Shown here: positions 12,425-24,969 of the stretch, piece after piece
Numbering within the stretch: the stretch's first letter is position 1
Layout: the number at the start of each line of letters is the position of its first letter
NCBI RefSeq assembly: GCF_032854445.1
Contig: NC_088302.1
Coordinates: 37,454,191 to 37,518,190 of the forward strand
DNA length: 64,000 bases
Direction: 5' to 3'
Origin: Liolophura sinensis
Taxonomy: Eukaryota; Mollusca; Polyplacophora; Chitonida; Chitonidae
Notes under the pieces: generated by a model
The model's input: the letters and a program-made list of their open reading frames with translations, nothing else
Told to the model about the DNA's origin: nothing
The model's database searches: none
Position numbers and translations under genes: made by a program

Positions 12425-14164
12425 ACATTTTATTGTGTGTAGGCATAGTATTTTTCTGCTACACTGTGGTGTGACTTATTAATGCTATATTAGCCTAGAA
12501 AAGCATGTTTATATCACACTATATGTTTGTAGCGTTTTATGCTAGAGTCTATGGTGTTGGCTATTTATGCTACACCATATGTTGATTCAGCTTATTTATG
12601 CTATTTTGGAGTGATTGATCTGTATAACGCTGTAAGTTCACTAACAAAACCCAATCAGATATTTGACAAAATTAGCCCCATAAACCCCCATAACTGAAGT
12701 TTAAGAAAACGTCTTAATGGGACTGAAACACCTCATTTTCTACAAAGTGTATTTTATATACCTAGTGTTATTTACTTGCGTAACTCAGTTCGTGGGTGAG
12801 AAACTGTCACGCCAAGATATTTTACACAGTTACAAGACGATGTTTATATATCATGGTTACAACTATGATTTAGAAAATTTAAAAAAAAAAAAATTTTGTT
12901 GTATATTCTACAAGAAACGAGACAAATAAACCACTTGGGAGAAAATCCCTATGATAAATATAGATTTCATTTTGCGAGAAAATGATTATGTCAAATGATA
13001 TTTGATTTCTTTTTTATTTCCCTTTTCCGGAAGAAAGCAATTTCTACTTGCGTATCTACGTGAATGGCATGGGGCCACTCTTTAAGCAAATTACGCGCGC
13101 TGAAGTCGGTTTGCATTGCTAACGGAAACACAGCAAAAATAAGACAGCACTAACGTTTTCTCCAACATTCACCTTGCGTTAAAAATTGTAGCACTAACAA
13201 AAAAAGGGAACTGTTGCAAGTTTTTTCCTTAGAAATCACTTTTTCAAACAACTAACGAACACCGATAGACGTCTAATTCTTAGACATGACGACAGCGCGT
13301 GTTAGGTGTAGAAAAACAGCCGCTGCCAACTAGACGTTGCCATGCTTCCCTTATCCGTAAATTAGGACTCATTTCCCATATTACTTTCTCGACGGTTTTT
13401 TCAGTGTTGTCAACTGAACTTCAGACACGAGAAAGAGTCGTCTCGAAAAACAAAAACAGACTCATATTACATCATACATTGCAAATATTGCAAATAGTCA
13501 CCTGACAACAAATCTCAGTGGTTTATTGCATTTGATTGGATAATTATATTAGGATAATCTCTAATTTGAAGATAGAGATGTAGATCACTTTTTCCTGTGT
13601 GAATGATCAGAAAACCACCACTTCCACAGTGTAAATCCGAAAACATCACCAATAAGCATGTCTGGTATCTTGATCTCTGTGTTAAACGTAAAGGCATCAC
13701 GGCATTAATTACTCGCCAAGCTGTGATCTTCATGCAATTTTCGCCAGATTTCGGAACTGATACAGAATTCACACTTACAGTATTTATCATAAGCCAGAGG
13801 CGGCAAATAGTTGAGAAAAAATCGATATTGACTAGGAGTAAGTACACGCTGGTGGGCAGAGTAAACAAGTTTGACAAGAGACTGTGGCTATTACACCAGC
13901 GAGGAAAGAATATATCGGGGGCCATGGAGTAGATGTGTCCTGATAATACCGGACTGGGCTCAATGTTTTAGCAAAGAGGATTTCCCCGGCAAATTAACGC
14001 CAGCGCTGAGACAGGAAACTCCGGTATCCAGTCATCAAATACAGAAGACGGAGAAAGAGTAACGGGGCTTGAAGTGTTGTGAGCCGGATTTAAATGTGTA
14101 AATTAAAGACTGTCAGCCATTCACTATTAATTTCCGGAAGGCCGTAAGAATTGGAGGCAGTTGA

Positions 14165-14198
14165 GGGAGTGGGGAGGGAAGGGAAGGGAGGTATGGGG
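14165..14198 (+). other. G-quadruplex-type G-rich run
   Basis: GGGG-A-GGG-AA-GGG-AA-GGG lies at 14171-14187, with further G runs on both sides (GGG at 14165, GGGG at 14195). This satisfies the usual four-run G4 pattern with very short loops and is isolated in AT-rich DNA. Confidence 0.6.
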
Positions 14199-17100
14199 AT
14201 CGCGTGTATTTTCAACCTGACAAAGCGTTCACACCATTCGATGGAAACTCAACGTCAGTTTGACACGTGTCTTAAACCGGTATGGAGATAGCCATTTGCA
14301 GGTGCGTGTTACGGAATATTAACCTCATTGAAAATTACGGTAATTTAAGGTATCATAATCGACCCGTAGAAACGAGGAGGCAACGCGCCAAATCTGTACG
14401 CATTCCAACACCTAACAACACACGCAAGACAACAGCAAGGCACATTTTCACCTCACTTGATAACTCCAATAACCGTAAAACCCTGGATAATGTAATACAT
14501 TTCCTATCAACATACCAACAGGAAACCTAGGAAACTTGGAAAATGCATGTGGATTAATTCACACCAAGTGGATGGCCTAGTTAATTGAGGAACGAGCTCC
14601 CCCTTCAAAATAAATTCACGGATTTAATCAGAACTGAAAGTGTGCGTGGTTTTTTCAGCGGGTAGCAGTGTTCATTGGATGCATTTGGCTGCCTTCGAGT
14701 GCATTAAAGACACAAATGAGAAGTGAACCCGCAGTGCTTTCTCATTTGCTGTAGCCCTACCATCATTCCTCCATGCTTTATTAAGAGCTGCCGACAGCCG
14801 CGACGGAAAGCTCACTGGTTGCACAATTGAGTTCATGACCATTTCGATCCAGTTGTTCCCAACTCCTCTCACTGGCCGGCGTTGCAGTGATCAGACATGT
14901 GCTTACTAGGGATTATTCACTCATAAAAAATAAACAGGCAAATAGATTATTACGTGTTATATGAGGCTTGCCATTATAATTGGGGAAGGAAATGTTATGT
15001 AAACGCCATTTATTTATGACCGTCTGGCAAATTAACGATTCCATAGCGGCTTTTTTTCCATGTAAAAAACATATTTGAAAGGGCTTTGTCCCAGATTTAC
15101 CTAAGATGGCGTTACAAATTCTGTACTTTCAGTCAGGAAATGAATGTGGTTAGTTGGCTTGAGTATAAGGCACACGTCCACCCTATCCTCTTGGCATTCG
15201 ATATGCCCTCAATCTAAGTCAAACAATCTTAAAAGACACATATTTCCTACACAAGACGGCCGTTATGTAAGGCATTGCAGAAAGGCTCGCTCTTGTCAAC
15301 AAAACCGGAGATTTCTATTTCCAGCAAGTTTTTGGAGAAGCAGTGGATAGTTCGGCTTGATCCCTCTGCAAACCGGACTAATTCAAACCGGAGGAGAAGT
15401 GGAGAGCCAGAAATGTAAACTCAGCTTCCGTGAGTATCGAAACCCGTGTGTGTACATAGGGAGATATACTGTCAAATAGTAACGGAAGAACGCAACAGGG
15501 GAGAATATCACAGGGGGGCTCATATCACAGCGCTGCGCTACTGGACGACTGTTCAACATTTCACATTATTTGTGCCATTTACACCTAAGCGGACTAACCA
15601 CAAAAATATATCTGGCCGACCGAAATCGGGCAAGTATTAAAAAAAGCGCAACCACTTCGTCGCCATGCTGACCCTTAAGGTTGAAGAATATTCGAGGCAT
15701 AGCCCACCGCCCCTTACACCCGACAACCCCTGAATTTATGATTTACTATCACTTCCTGGCACTGCAGTAATCAATGCCCGTGGGCTGGCGGTATTGTTCA
15801 ACGGCCCCTTATCCATAACTCTCAACAGGAAAGCTGTTGCATGAACGATATGGGCAGATCCATTTAATTGAGGACACCGCAGTTCGTGCATTTATAAAAC
15901 AACAGACTTGTAGGCCTGCAGGTAAGCAAGGGAAGGGAAGACAATTGACAAAGTATCATAGGAAGATTGAAATGCTTGAGTTAAAGAGGTGAAACTTCGA
16001 TTTGATTGGCGAACAAAAAAATACTGTTCACCTAAAATAGTTCGGTATACCTGGTCACGATAAAATCAATAATTGTTGTAACACTTACCACAATATAGTC
16101 AAGAGAGCGGGGTAAAGAATTATATCCATGTTTCCAAAGGCGAGTAACCGCCGATCGAAGGTGGCGGAGACGAGAGTCAAACATGTTTCCTGTAGTTAGA
16201 CTTTGTCTGGTGTCAGCAGTTCAGTGAATCTTATTGAAGTGACAGGACGGAGCCTAGCCGGATCACACTCACACACCCTCCACGCGGGAAGAAAGCTATA
16301 GCCCACTGACAGCATATTGTTGTTATAGTATCTGGCCAGCTCACGTGTGACAATTTTACCCATGAGGCTCTGTGCTTTCTATGAGCCAATATAACAGGTC
16401 CCATGGGAAGGCAGCCTGTGGAATCGGCGTACTGTTTTGCGGAAGCGGAGATCACTGTTACTACAGCCAGACCATCGCTTCGTTCAAGTCTAACATGTCG
16501 AAATATAGTAGGTCGTTTCCAATGCTACTGTGGGTGAGCAGAGACGAGGTCCTGTCCGGCGACTTTCTGTCAGAGGTAGTGACGGAGCATCTCCGGGTGC
16601 GTCGACAGCCTGGGGCACGTGGAGAATCCTGTTTCCAGGGCTCTCAGGAGTGGGGAGAAAAAGTTCCTCCCAGGCTTCAGCTAGCAGAGTAGCAACCCGG
16701 GATGATCGGGTCTTTAATATTCACGCTTTCGGGAGAGCGAGGAGTGAAGCGAAGATCGTCTAGCGGTATCTCTCATACATCTCCATGCCACAGAGCATTT
16801 TTGCCGTCTCACTGGATGTTCCCTCCAAATTCTCGAAAAGCAGCGACACGGTCTGCGTACGCAATCACGACGACTGGGCGGGTGGAGAGCCATTCGGTCT
16901 AGACCCTCCGCACACAGCCGCTCTCGGATCGATCCGACAACCCGCTCCCCGAGATCTCGTATGCTGCATGTCCTTCCGTCAACCCCTCCGTCCAGTGATA
17001 ATAATCCGAATAAGTAGTGGCATTTCTGCTCTCTGTTACTTTACTATATTAAGCTGCCCTTGATGTCGATGAACTGTAGACATCAAGCGCTTTGTGCGAG

Positions 17101-18833
17101 CGGCTGGTAACCCCGACTGTGTTTCCCGAAGTAGAAGGACGTCGAGAAGTCCTCCCGCGCAGAATCAGCCCTGTAGTCTCCGGATATCTCATACATACGT
17201 GCCACGGTACGTCTTACAAAAATATGGAATCTTCTATCGTTTTTTTTTACATTAGCCGTATTGATACAGGCGGAAATCGACCCTGATTCCGCATGCCATC
17301 GAATTACTATTAATTTACAATTTATGCTCTGGACGAAAGGGTACAAACGGAATCGTTACGTGTGCGGTGCAGTCCGTTATGACTTGTGGCTCCTACAGTC
17401 TTACTGTCGCGACCTGTGTGTCAATTGAGGTTAACATACGGCCTAAATATCCCAGCACCTTGGATCAGCTTATATCTCCGAAAACACCCCTCTGGAAATT
17501 TGGTCTTAGTGCTAAGCCTTATAGGATTCATGATTTCTGCGCTGTCCTGGAGCTCGACATGCTTTATGAATGGTCTATGGAATGTGTGTTGGGAATCTCC
17601 GTCCTCAGGTCCAATTAGTACGATAAAACAAGACAAATTGTTTGGGAAGGACTTTCCGACAGCTGGGGCGTCCCCGATCAGTATTGTAGACAATAGGTCA
17701 GCTCTAATCCATCGGCTCGATAACCCTATCGTTTATTCTATGATATACCGCAAGTAGATCTCTTTCTGACGCCGCAGTATGTCACAATCAACACAGAGAA
17801 ACAGCACCGCCATTAACGAGATCAATCAATCAATAATGCTATACTTTTCTACAAAATAATACGCCAGTCGGAATTGCTTTGGAATAAAACGAATGTGGTT
17901 GTATCGTCTTCCTGCGAGAAAATCGAAAGGACCGAATAATGGCAAATAGCACTGTCACAGTTTCCGTATATTGCAAAAAATAATAAAAGCTTTCAGCTCC
18001 GTCATCCGAACTGTCTATCAAGAGTTATCGATCCCCACAGTGCACGCATTCTTGTTTTTCTCTTCTTCCTTTTTATCGGAATAAGAACTTCTAGACTCTA
18101 GATCAAGGGCAATTGGCATAACAAAATGCAAGACGCAATATTGTATTAGTACACAATAGCTGAAAGCTATGCATTACAATGCAGAACAAAAGCTAGTTTG
18201 GATTGCTGTAGAATGTGTCGCGTAGGAAATGAAACAGCTAATTCCTATTCACGTGATTCTCTGGTCTGTCTTCAAGGAAGTCTTTGAGGTATTGATAAAG
18301 TGTAAGTGAGCTTGTTGTACAGCCGGTTCCAACACCAGAATCGAGTTACCGGGGATGCCTTCAATTAAAACATCAATAGGCTTTTGAACTTCTGGCTCAG
18401 TCTCAAGTTTCAAATCTATTCCAGTACTATCTAACGTGACATACGGATGGTTATAAGGGATGGTTCACAACATGCGAACTACAAAAGTATCAAATGTACA
18501 AGCTAATGTCCACGCAGCGACAACTGCAGTTTATCACGCCAGGCTACCACCTATATGCACAACTGATTGATATTTGTAAACAGATCCGGAGTTCGCATGT
18601 TGTTTAATGTGAAGTGTATAACTTGCCAGCTAAATGTCTTCACGAGCACACATTTTGGTAAAAGCCTTCTGATAGAAACTGGTGGACCTGGATTCAAAAT
18701 GTTTAGCTTTTGTCAAAGCCTGTTAAGATTTCTATCTGCCTAATCTCTGCCTCGGTGCGTAGAACACAATACATGCTACATATCGGCTGTAACTTGTAAG
18801 CACTGGTACATACATTGGACGATGAAGCGAGAG

Positions 18834-18878
18834 GCCATATGTCTGGTGTGCTCAACATATGTCTGGTGTGCTCAACAT
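18834..18878. repeat. Perfect 20-bp tandem duplication
   Basis: ATATGTCTGGTGTGCTCAAC occurs twice in immediate succession. Confidence 0.85.
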
Positions 18879-21527
18879 TGTTACGTACGTGTATGGCGGC
18901 ATTAAAACTGTCCGTTACAAGTTGTGTTGAAGTAATACAATATGCGTATTAAATGTATCAAAATAACCTGCCGTAATAGCAAAATACATTCCATAATAAC
19001 ACAGGACACATATTTTCTGTTAAATTTAACACGTTATTTTTGACAACAACTGTAAAAAACTAAATAAATTAATGATGAATTCTGGACAAACAACTCCATT
19101 TAGCCTTTTTATGTTCCAAGAAGTTTTCCCGCATATGATCATTTCATTTCTGTTTTATCCCATACATGAATATATCACTTCAACGACATGGCGGTTAGGC
19201 CCGTGGGTAGAGGTAACCGAAACCGTGCCACCGCAGGCACGGAATCCTGTATGGTAATCCCTCTCCCAAAATCTTACAGCGCAAGTACCCAGGGTGCTAC
19301 AAAAATGACAATGATAAAAACCATTTCACTGAGGGCTTGCCTAATTGTCAACTACAGGTACGTTCAGCTGGCATTCTATTTAAAATTCAGAGTTTAGTAT
19401 TAAAAGAAATAAAACAAATCAAGCAATGCACTTCTAACACAAACAATGATTTTGTCCAATATCGGCCAAATATGTCCTTTCAACTGAGAACCAGTGGAAC
19501 AAAAACAATTGCTACTCCAAGCAGGCTATAAGTTGACGCTGGTCAGAAGGACCAAATGTTGTCTGGTACCTAGACAACATGGACATAGATCAGACTGATG
19601 GAACTGACATTATGACCCAACGTCTGACAAATTACGGGCACATGTCCGGCTTTTACGTCTAGCCAGGGTACTGCGTCTTTCCATTTACTCCACCGTTGTT
19701 CACGTAAATACATGTATCAGTTTAGGTAACCCTTTGTAGATTACACAGGGATGGGTCACAACGCATGTACGTTTTCAAGATATCAACATTTATTCCCTGG
19801 GCACTACTAATTTTACGTTGACAAGGTAAAGATATGGGCATGGTAAATGGGTGGATCTACCAGTCAGAAAGGTTAACACAATGAGCATGCGCAGAAAAAT
19901 ATGAAAATGTGAACAGCTACATATGTAGGGTAGGGAGATTTGGTTGTGGGACGCCTTTAGACGAGAAGACGAGCGTAAGCGCTCATTACGTCCCCAACAG
20001 AAGAGTGCTATGTTGGCATCTCATCCAAATAATCCAGAACTGGATTTGAAGTTAGTACAGCCTCACTCGCGCGTCTCAATAGACTCTTCTGACACACTGT
20101 TTTCTGGAATTCTACACATAAGCGATCGTGTCTTTGTCTCAACTATCAAATGCTATTCCCATTTAGTCTTGTCATTTCCATGCTACGGCCAGCCGTGTGC
20201 TCAGTATGTCATTATTTAACAAACTATGACTTTATCGTGGACCTTTGCCATTTTTAGGCAACGGCAATCGAATATTAAGCAAGGGCATCATAAATGTAAG
20301 TTTTTTTTTCGCTTCCTTTTTTTAAAATTTATTTCCAATTTCTGGTGCTGGTCGTTTTATTTATCAAATAAATCTTGGTTAATATTTGGGTGCATGTGGT
20401 ACGGCTGTTTGGACAGGCTAACATGCCTGGCTTAATAACCCCATCTTCTCCCAACCCCCACTCTGTTTAATCCGATTTCATCACAGAATAATACATGTTT
20501 GAGTAAACATAGCTGACTATTTATTTCCCTGATGCTGCGTATCCATGTATGTTAAACTATAACAATCATATGAATGAGATAATTTTTTTAAGATAGTCAT
20601 TATTGATTGGGAAACGGAGATCTTGGAGATATACATGTATATACAGTTTTCTTATTAAAGCAGTAAAAATGCTATACTATATGCCGATATAGTGATCCAC
20701 AAAAGAACTTTGTCTAAAAATAACTGTACCTTATTTCACAATCGTTAGCAGACAATTTGTCAAAAGTCAAAATATGGTTGTTGCATGTTGCTGTGTCGAT
20801 CCATAAATATCGATCCATAAAGTACAATTCTCGTTCCAAATGAAATATTTCCGAAACGCCCAGAGTTGAGCAATATGCTGTCTTTAGCTTCGACGCATGC
20901 GCATTTAAAACGTCTTTCAAAGATCAGTAACTACATGAACACCATGCCCAACTGACAACGAGAACAACAACACCACTCAGCACCTTGCATCTAACAAGGC
21001 CTATATGGACACGTTTGCGGCTATGATTTATTTTTAATGGTAGTTGATGAAAGGGAAATGTGTGTTCCTTGGTCCTTAATGACCAGGGCCCAGTTTCTTA
21101 AAGATGTCGCACATGTACGATAATCACACATACAGGTACAATGGTACGGTAATAGTGACGAACAAAATATTGTGCGATAAAATATTGTACGTTAAAAAAA
21201 ATTGTCGTTCGCCCCTTTGTGAAACTAGGCCCAGATCTATTCGGACTGGAAACAAACAACCAGGATAAAATTTGAACAACAGGTTTCTGTAACATAATAT
21301 AACCAACAGGTATAAAAGTCATGTCAAAAGGTAATTTTATAAGCATGACCTAACAGACTGGGGCAGGTTTGTGGGACCGGTACGTCTGGGTTCCCAACCT
21401 CGGAACACGCTTGACCCATGTATTAACCACTACTAGTTAATCAATGCACTTTATCCTGTATACAGTGGTCCCTAAACAACGTTCTTTGTGGAAATGTGTG
21501 TCAATGTATTTAATGTATGCAGAATCA

Positions 21528-21712
21528 TGAAATGAATGATTTATTTGATTGTTGTTTTACGCCGTACTCAAGAATATTTCACTTATACGACGGCCGCTAG
21601 CATTATGTTGGGAGGAAACCAGGCGGACCCCAGGGGAAACCCACGACCACCCGCAGGTTGCTGGTAGACCTTCTCACTTACGGCCGGGGAGGAAGCCATG
21701 TGAAATGAATGA
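21528..21712 (-). mobile_element. 5'-truncated SINE with 12-bp target-site duplication
   Basis: The body (21540-21700) reads on + as TTATTTGATTGTTGTTTTAC, then GCCGTACTCAAGAATATTTC and so on, which is the 3' part of the SINE family in this window in minus orientation. It lacks the tRNA-like head. TGAAATGAATGA flanks both sides (21528-21539 and 21701-21712) as a target-site duplication. Confidence 0.85.
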
Positions 21713-21863
21713 ATGATTATGGCTTAACGTCGGAATTATGGAAATATTATTACTAATTACATGTAGTTATGTGGTCCCATATGCATATTCACACCAATAC
21801 TATAATGAATTAACGAATGTTTACTTACCCAGGCTTGTGAAGCAACAGTCCATAGCCTCGATG

Positions 21864-21871
21864 TGACGTCA
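21864..21871 (+). promoter_or_regulatory. Second CRE-type palindrome with a nearby half site
   Basis: TGACGTCA within GATGTGACGTCACATACA, followed 14 bp downstream by TGACGTCT. It lies about 2.9 kb upstream of the beta gene, in the divergent intergenic region. It could be a distal element or chance. Confidence 0.3.
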
Positions 21872-22221
21872 CATACATGACGTCTCTAACACAGCATTCC
21901 TCGCATGTAACACGTATCTCGACCCTATTACTTCGGCTTACAACCGTTTTGGCAAACATAAGTTAGCCTGTTCATGCGTGAAAATACAGAGGCATGTGTG
22001 CCCAGTTTTCCACAGGGAACGTCTAACATGTACTAAGGTCCACTAAGATTTATTTAACTCTGGTTATAAGTTTAGAAGTAAATGCCATTTGAATATATAT
22101 ACTGTGATTATGTCCCAGCACCTTTAGCGAACCCATTTCTGGTCATAACAAAGACTTATGCGGCATGAACTCACCTTGGCACGAGAAGACATTGTGTATA
22201 TACACACATCGAATGACTTCC

Positions 22222-22262
22222 CGTCGTCATATGACTGAAAAAAGTATTAAGTACGACCAGAA
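22222..22262 (+). mobile_element. SINE 3' tail fragment (TCATATGACTGAAAAA type)
   Basis: GTCGTCATATGACTGAAAAA followed by TTAAGTACGAC, the tail of the family represented in full at 28880-29234. Confidence 0.6.
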
Positions 22263-22982
22263 AATATATGAAGAATGGTGATCACATTCATTTTCGCGAA
22301 ACAAATTATAAAAAAATACAGTGAAATGCAATAAATTTCTCATTTTAAACCTGTTATTTGGTTTACTCATTTATTTATTTTAATCGTGGGAATGTCAATA
22401 TTCTACTATACCAAAGTTGAATGTAATACAACACTATACAACATTTACCAATGCAATCCCAAACATCCTTATCATAATTATATTTAATAAGACAATTATT
22501 TGTTTAACAAGATAAACGCTATGAATTCCGCCTTCGTAAATAACTCATAATTTGCAATTATATCGCTAATTTAGCAAACAATTGGTTTGGAACGCCGTAG
22601 CACGTCTCTTCTTATATGATATGTACACAGTTCCATAACAGTTGCATTATTGAAGCCAATTTTAGACAGACAGCTGAAATAACGCTTGCCCAGCACATTA
22701 ATATTTTCATTATGGTAGTGTACGCTCGGCGATCGTTATAGAGTGCGGCTGATAATAATTTTAACAATAAACGCAGGGGTGTTATTGCTTACAATGGAAG
22801 TTTTGTAGTTTACGCATTAATCCATGCAAAACGGTGCAGCTTAGGTGTTGTATCGGAAACTCGTATACCAAATGTCAACTACAACGAGCATTCGACGTCA
22901 ATAATGACAAGACCAATTTGGAAAACAGTTGCCGAGGTGGTTATCGTGCCAGTGACGCAAGTACCCAAAATTACCCACAACC

Positions 22983-23127
22983 CTGTGGGAAGGCAACTTG
23001 TGGATTGTCGTTTGTTTCACACGGGATCTGCCCGGTTTTTTCCCTCCATAATGCTGACCGCTGTCGTATGAATGAAATATTCTTGAGTACACCAATCAAA
23101 TAAATGAATAAAACAAATAAATTTTCA
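22983..23127 (+). mobile_element. Diverged, 5'-truncated SINE copy
   Basis: Contains GGGATCTGCCCGG, CCATAATGCTGACCGC, GTATGAATGAAATATTCTTG and AGTACACCAATCAAATAAAT, in the same order as the core and tail of the full copy (reverse complement of 30116-30360). It ends in an A-rich tail. Confidence 0.75.
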
Positions 23128-24059
23128 AAACACTCTTAAACACAACCAACCAAAGAACTAAGAAAGTATATAAGAAATTTGTGCAGAATCGTGAACAAAG
23201 ATTTGTCCTTATGCTTTACCTGGAAATGGGAGTTTTTTTATTAAGAAGAAGAACATAAAAGAGACAAGTGAAAGTATAAGAGATCATCGAAGACCGGCAT
23301 GACCTAGTATACAGTTTCTCTCTGACATCCGGCATGGAGCAGCTGCTTGAATCATAGCGAAAACAAAGAGTATCGAAGTGGGATAGACTGCAGTCTTGAA
23401 AACAAAAAAGTGGTTTAAATTGCCAGCAGAAGAATCAGAAGTAGAAAAGTAAAGAAGGAAATCGATAATCGCCTCGAGCTTGCGTCATGATAGAGCGGAT
23501 CAATGAGCAGGATCTGAGATACCGTATCCTGCCAGTCGCAGAGGCGAGGCGACCAGGGGCGGGGAACTCACACTTTCTCTTCGCTAACCGTCCAATCTAC
23601 ATCGCCAATACTATTGACAACCCCGATCTCACACTACCACTCTCGCCATTAAGTGGAACACGTGTTGAGAAGGCTTTCCCTTCATCAATTATGCTGTCAT
23701 CTTATTTCTTAGATATAGATAAATACTGGTGCATATCTATTCAGAATCTAATCAGGTTAAATGAATGAGTAGTGCGGTTAGAATCGTTTTTAACACCGTC
23801 TCAATACTTAGTACACATGTACAATGCATTTGGCAGGGTTCCCATTCGAGAACGAAGTTTCACCTAGCAACAGATGACTTTAACGTTAGATAGTCCGCAG
23901 TTTACACTGAATCTCGCAATGGCGCTTGTGTAAGGTGTTACAGGAGCGCTGATCTACTTGTGTACGATTTGCCGACCACTGGGTCTGCTTACCGCCGCTC
24001 AGCTTCTACTTCTGTGTTGAGAAGCTTTGTAAGGCCAGTTTGTTCAAAGGATTTTTATT

Positions 24060-24773
24060 CTTTGGCTAACGGACAGACATTTCATGGTGTGCCGGCTTGC
24101 CGAGAGGAGACGAGGGTTCGATCAATAGCTCTGTATGGCGAGAAACTGCCTGTCGGAAAGGCCGGGCCAACACATCTCGTATAACGCCGTGGGAAATGCC
24201 GAACTCTCAGTTTAGCCTGAGTACCCATTTACTGAGGTTATCTGCGATTTGCCCAGGCTTATATCAGCAGTAATTGAACGACGCCATCTTGTTTCAAGCC
24301 GTCATATCGGGCTAAGCGTCTTATCAGATGGTTAATGCAGCGAAATCGCCGGATCCTCTCTGTGTTTCACCAATCTCCTACAGTACGGGACGGCTGACTT
24401 CTGTGGCTTACAGCAGCATTGGGCATACGCAGTGACGTCACTCGCGCAAGTGCAGAACGCTCTCAGACAATGCATTCGAAAATGCTTATGGCAGACTCAT
24501 GTAGAGATTCTTGGCCAGACACAGGACGGATTATATCACCGATGATAAGCTGACTGATTTTCCCCCCTAACGTGGAATTGTGTCTCGCAATCATGGGGAA
24601 TGTTCAGCGGGATTGAAGGTGGACGGGAAGTGCGCCGATTGAAGATTACGATGGTGGCGCGACCTGGAGCCGAATGACGACTAGAGCCGCTTACTGCGGG
24701 TTGCCCATTGACTCGGCAGTGTTGTAATGAATCAGTCTATTTAACTGTAGATAACAAAGCTAATGGTATCAGA
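24060..24773 (+). promoter_or_regulatory. CpG-rich presumed promoter / 5' region of the beta gene
   Basis: The stretch before the start codon is clearly richer in CpG than the surrounding AT-rich DNA and contains a perfect CRE. There is no clear TATA box at an expected spacing, and the transcription start cannot be placed. An upstream non-coding exon is possible. Promoter identity is inferred from position and composition. Confidence 0.4.
24433..24440 (+). promoter_or_regulatory. Palindromic cAMP response element
   Basis: Perfect TGACGTCA lying 334 bp upstream of the beta start codon, inside the CpG-rich stretch and flanked by CGCGC. This is the consensus binding site of CREB/ATF bZIP factors. 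Function is inferred. Confidence 0.45.
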
Positions 24774-24969
24774 ATGATACTGTGGACGGCATTTTTAGTT
24801 GTATTGAGGTGCTCGGCTGGGGGCAATGCCCTCTTCGTGGACACACAGAACAACTCCAGCTCTTACCACTACACTAACAACACCAACCCTTTCTATCTGC
24901 ACAACGTTACAGGAATTATTAACAGCTTGCTTGAGGGATACGACATACGACTTCGACCAAGTTTTGGAG
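24774..24969 (+). CDS. Lcch3/GABRB: GABRB exon 1: signal peptide and start of the extracellular domain
   Basis: The start is the only ATG between an in-frame TGA at 24675 and the splice donor, and it has A at -3. Residues 1-19 form a hydrophobic signal peptide ([11 protein letters not shown]...). A variable Asn/Ser/Thr-rich stretch with several N-glycosylation sequons follows. The exon ends with the family signature [11 protein letters not shown], and the donor GTAAGT leaves phase 1. A five-codon upstream ATG frame (24727-24744) would be a uORF if the 5' UTR includes it. Confidence 0.93.

Larger units (their letters stand above)
12422..21527. other. Intergenic DNA with a CpG-rich block near 16.5-17.3 kb
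   Basis: No gene recognised on either strand. The block at about 16500-17300 is richer in GC and CpG and keeps overlapping open frames on the + strand (for example 16372-16692 and 16785-17063), but their translations match no family I know. Overlapping frames of this kind are expected when AT-rich stop codons are rare. Confidence 0.35.
21713..24059. other. Intergenic DNA 5' of the beta gene
   Basis: Apart from the CRE-type site and the SINE pieces listed separately, nothing was recognised. Confidence 0.35.

Noticed and set aside
12169-12474. 101-residue frame with a Tyr-Ile run
   Set aside because: It reads through the TA microsatellite; the rest has no family motif.
13515-13932. Long open frames on both strands (136 and 109 residues)
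   Set aside because: Neither translation matches a known family or has splice signals consistent with the receptor genes. Open frames on both strands of one segment are usually chance.
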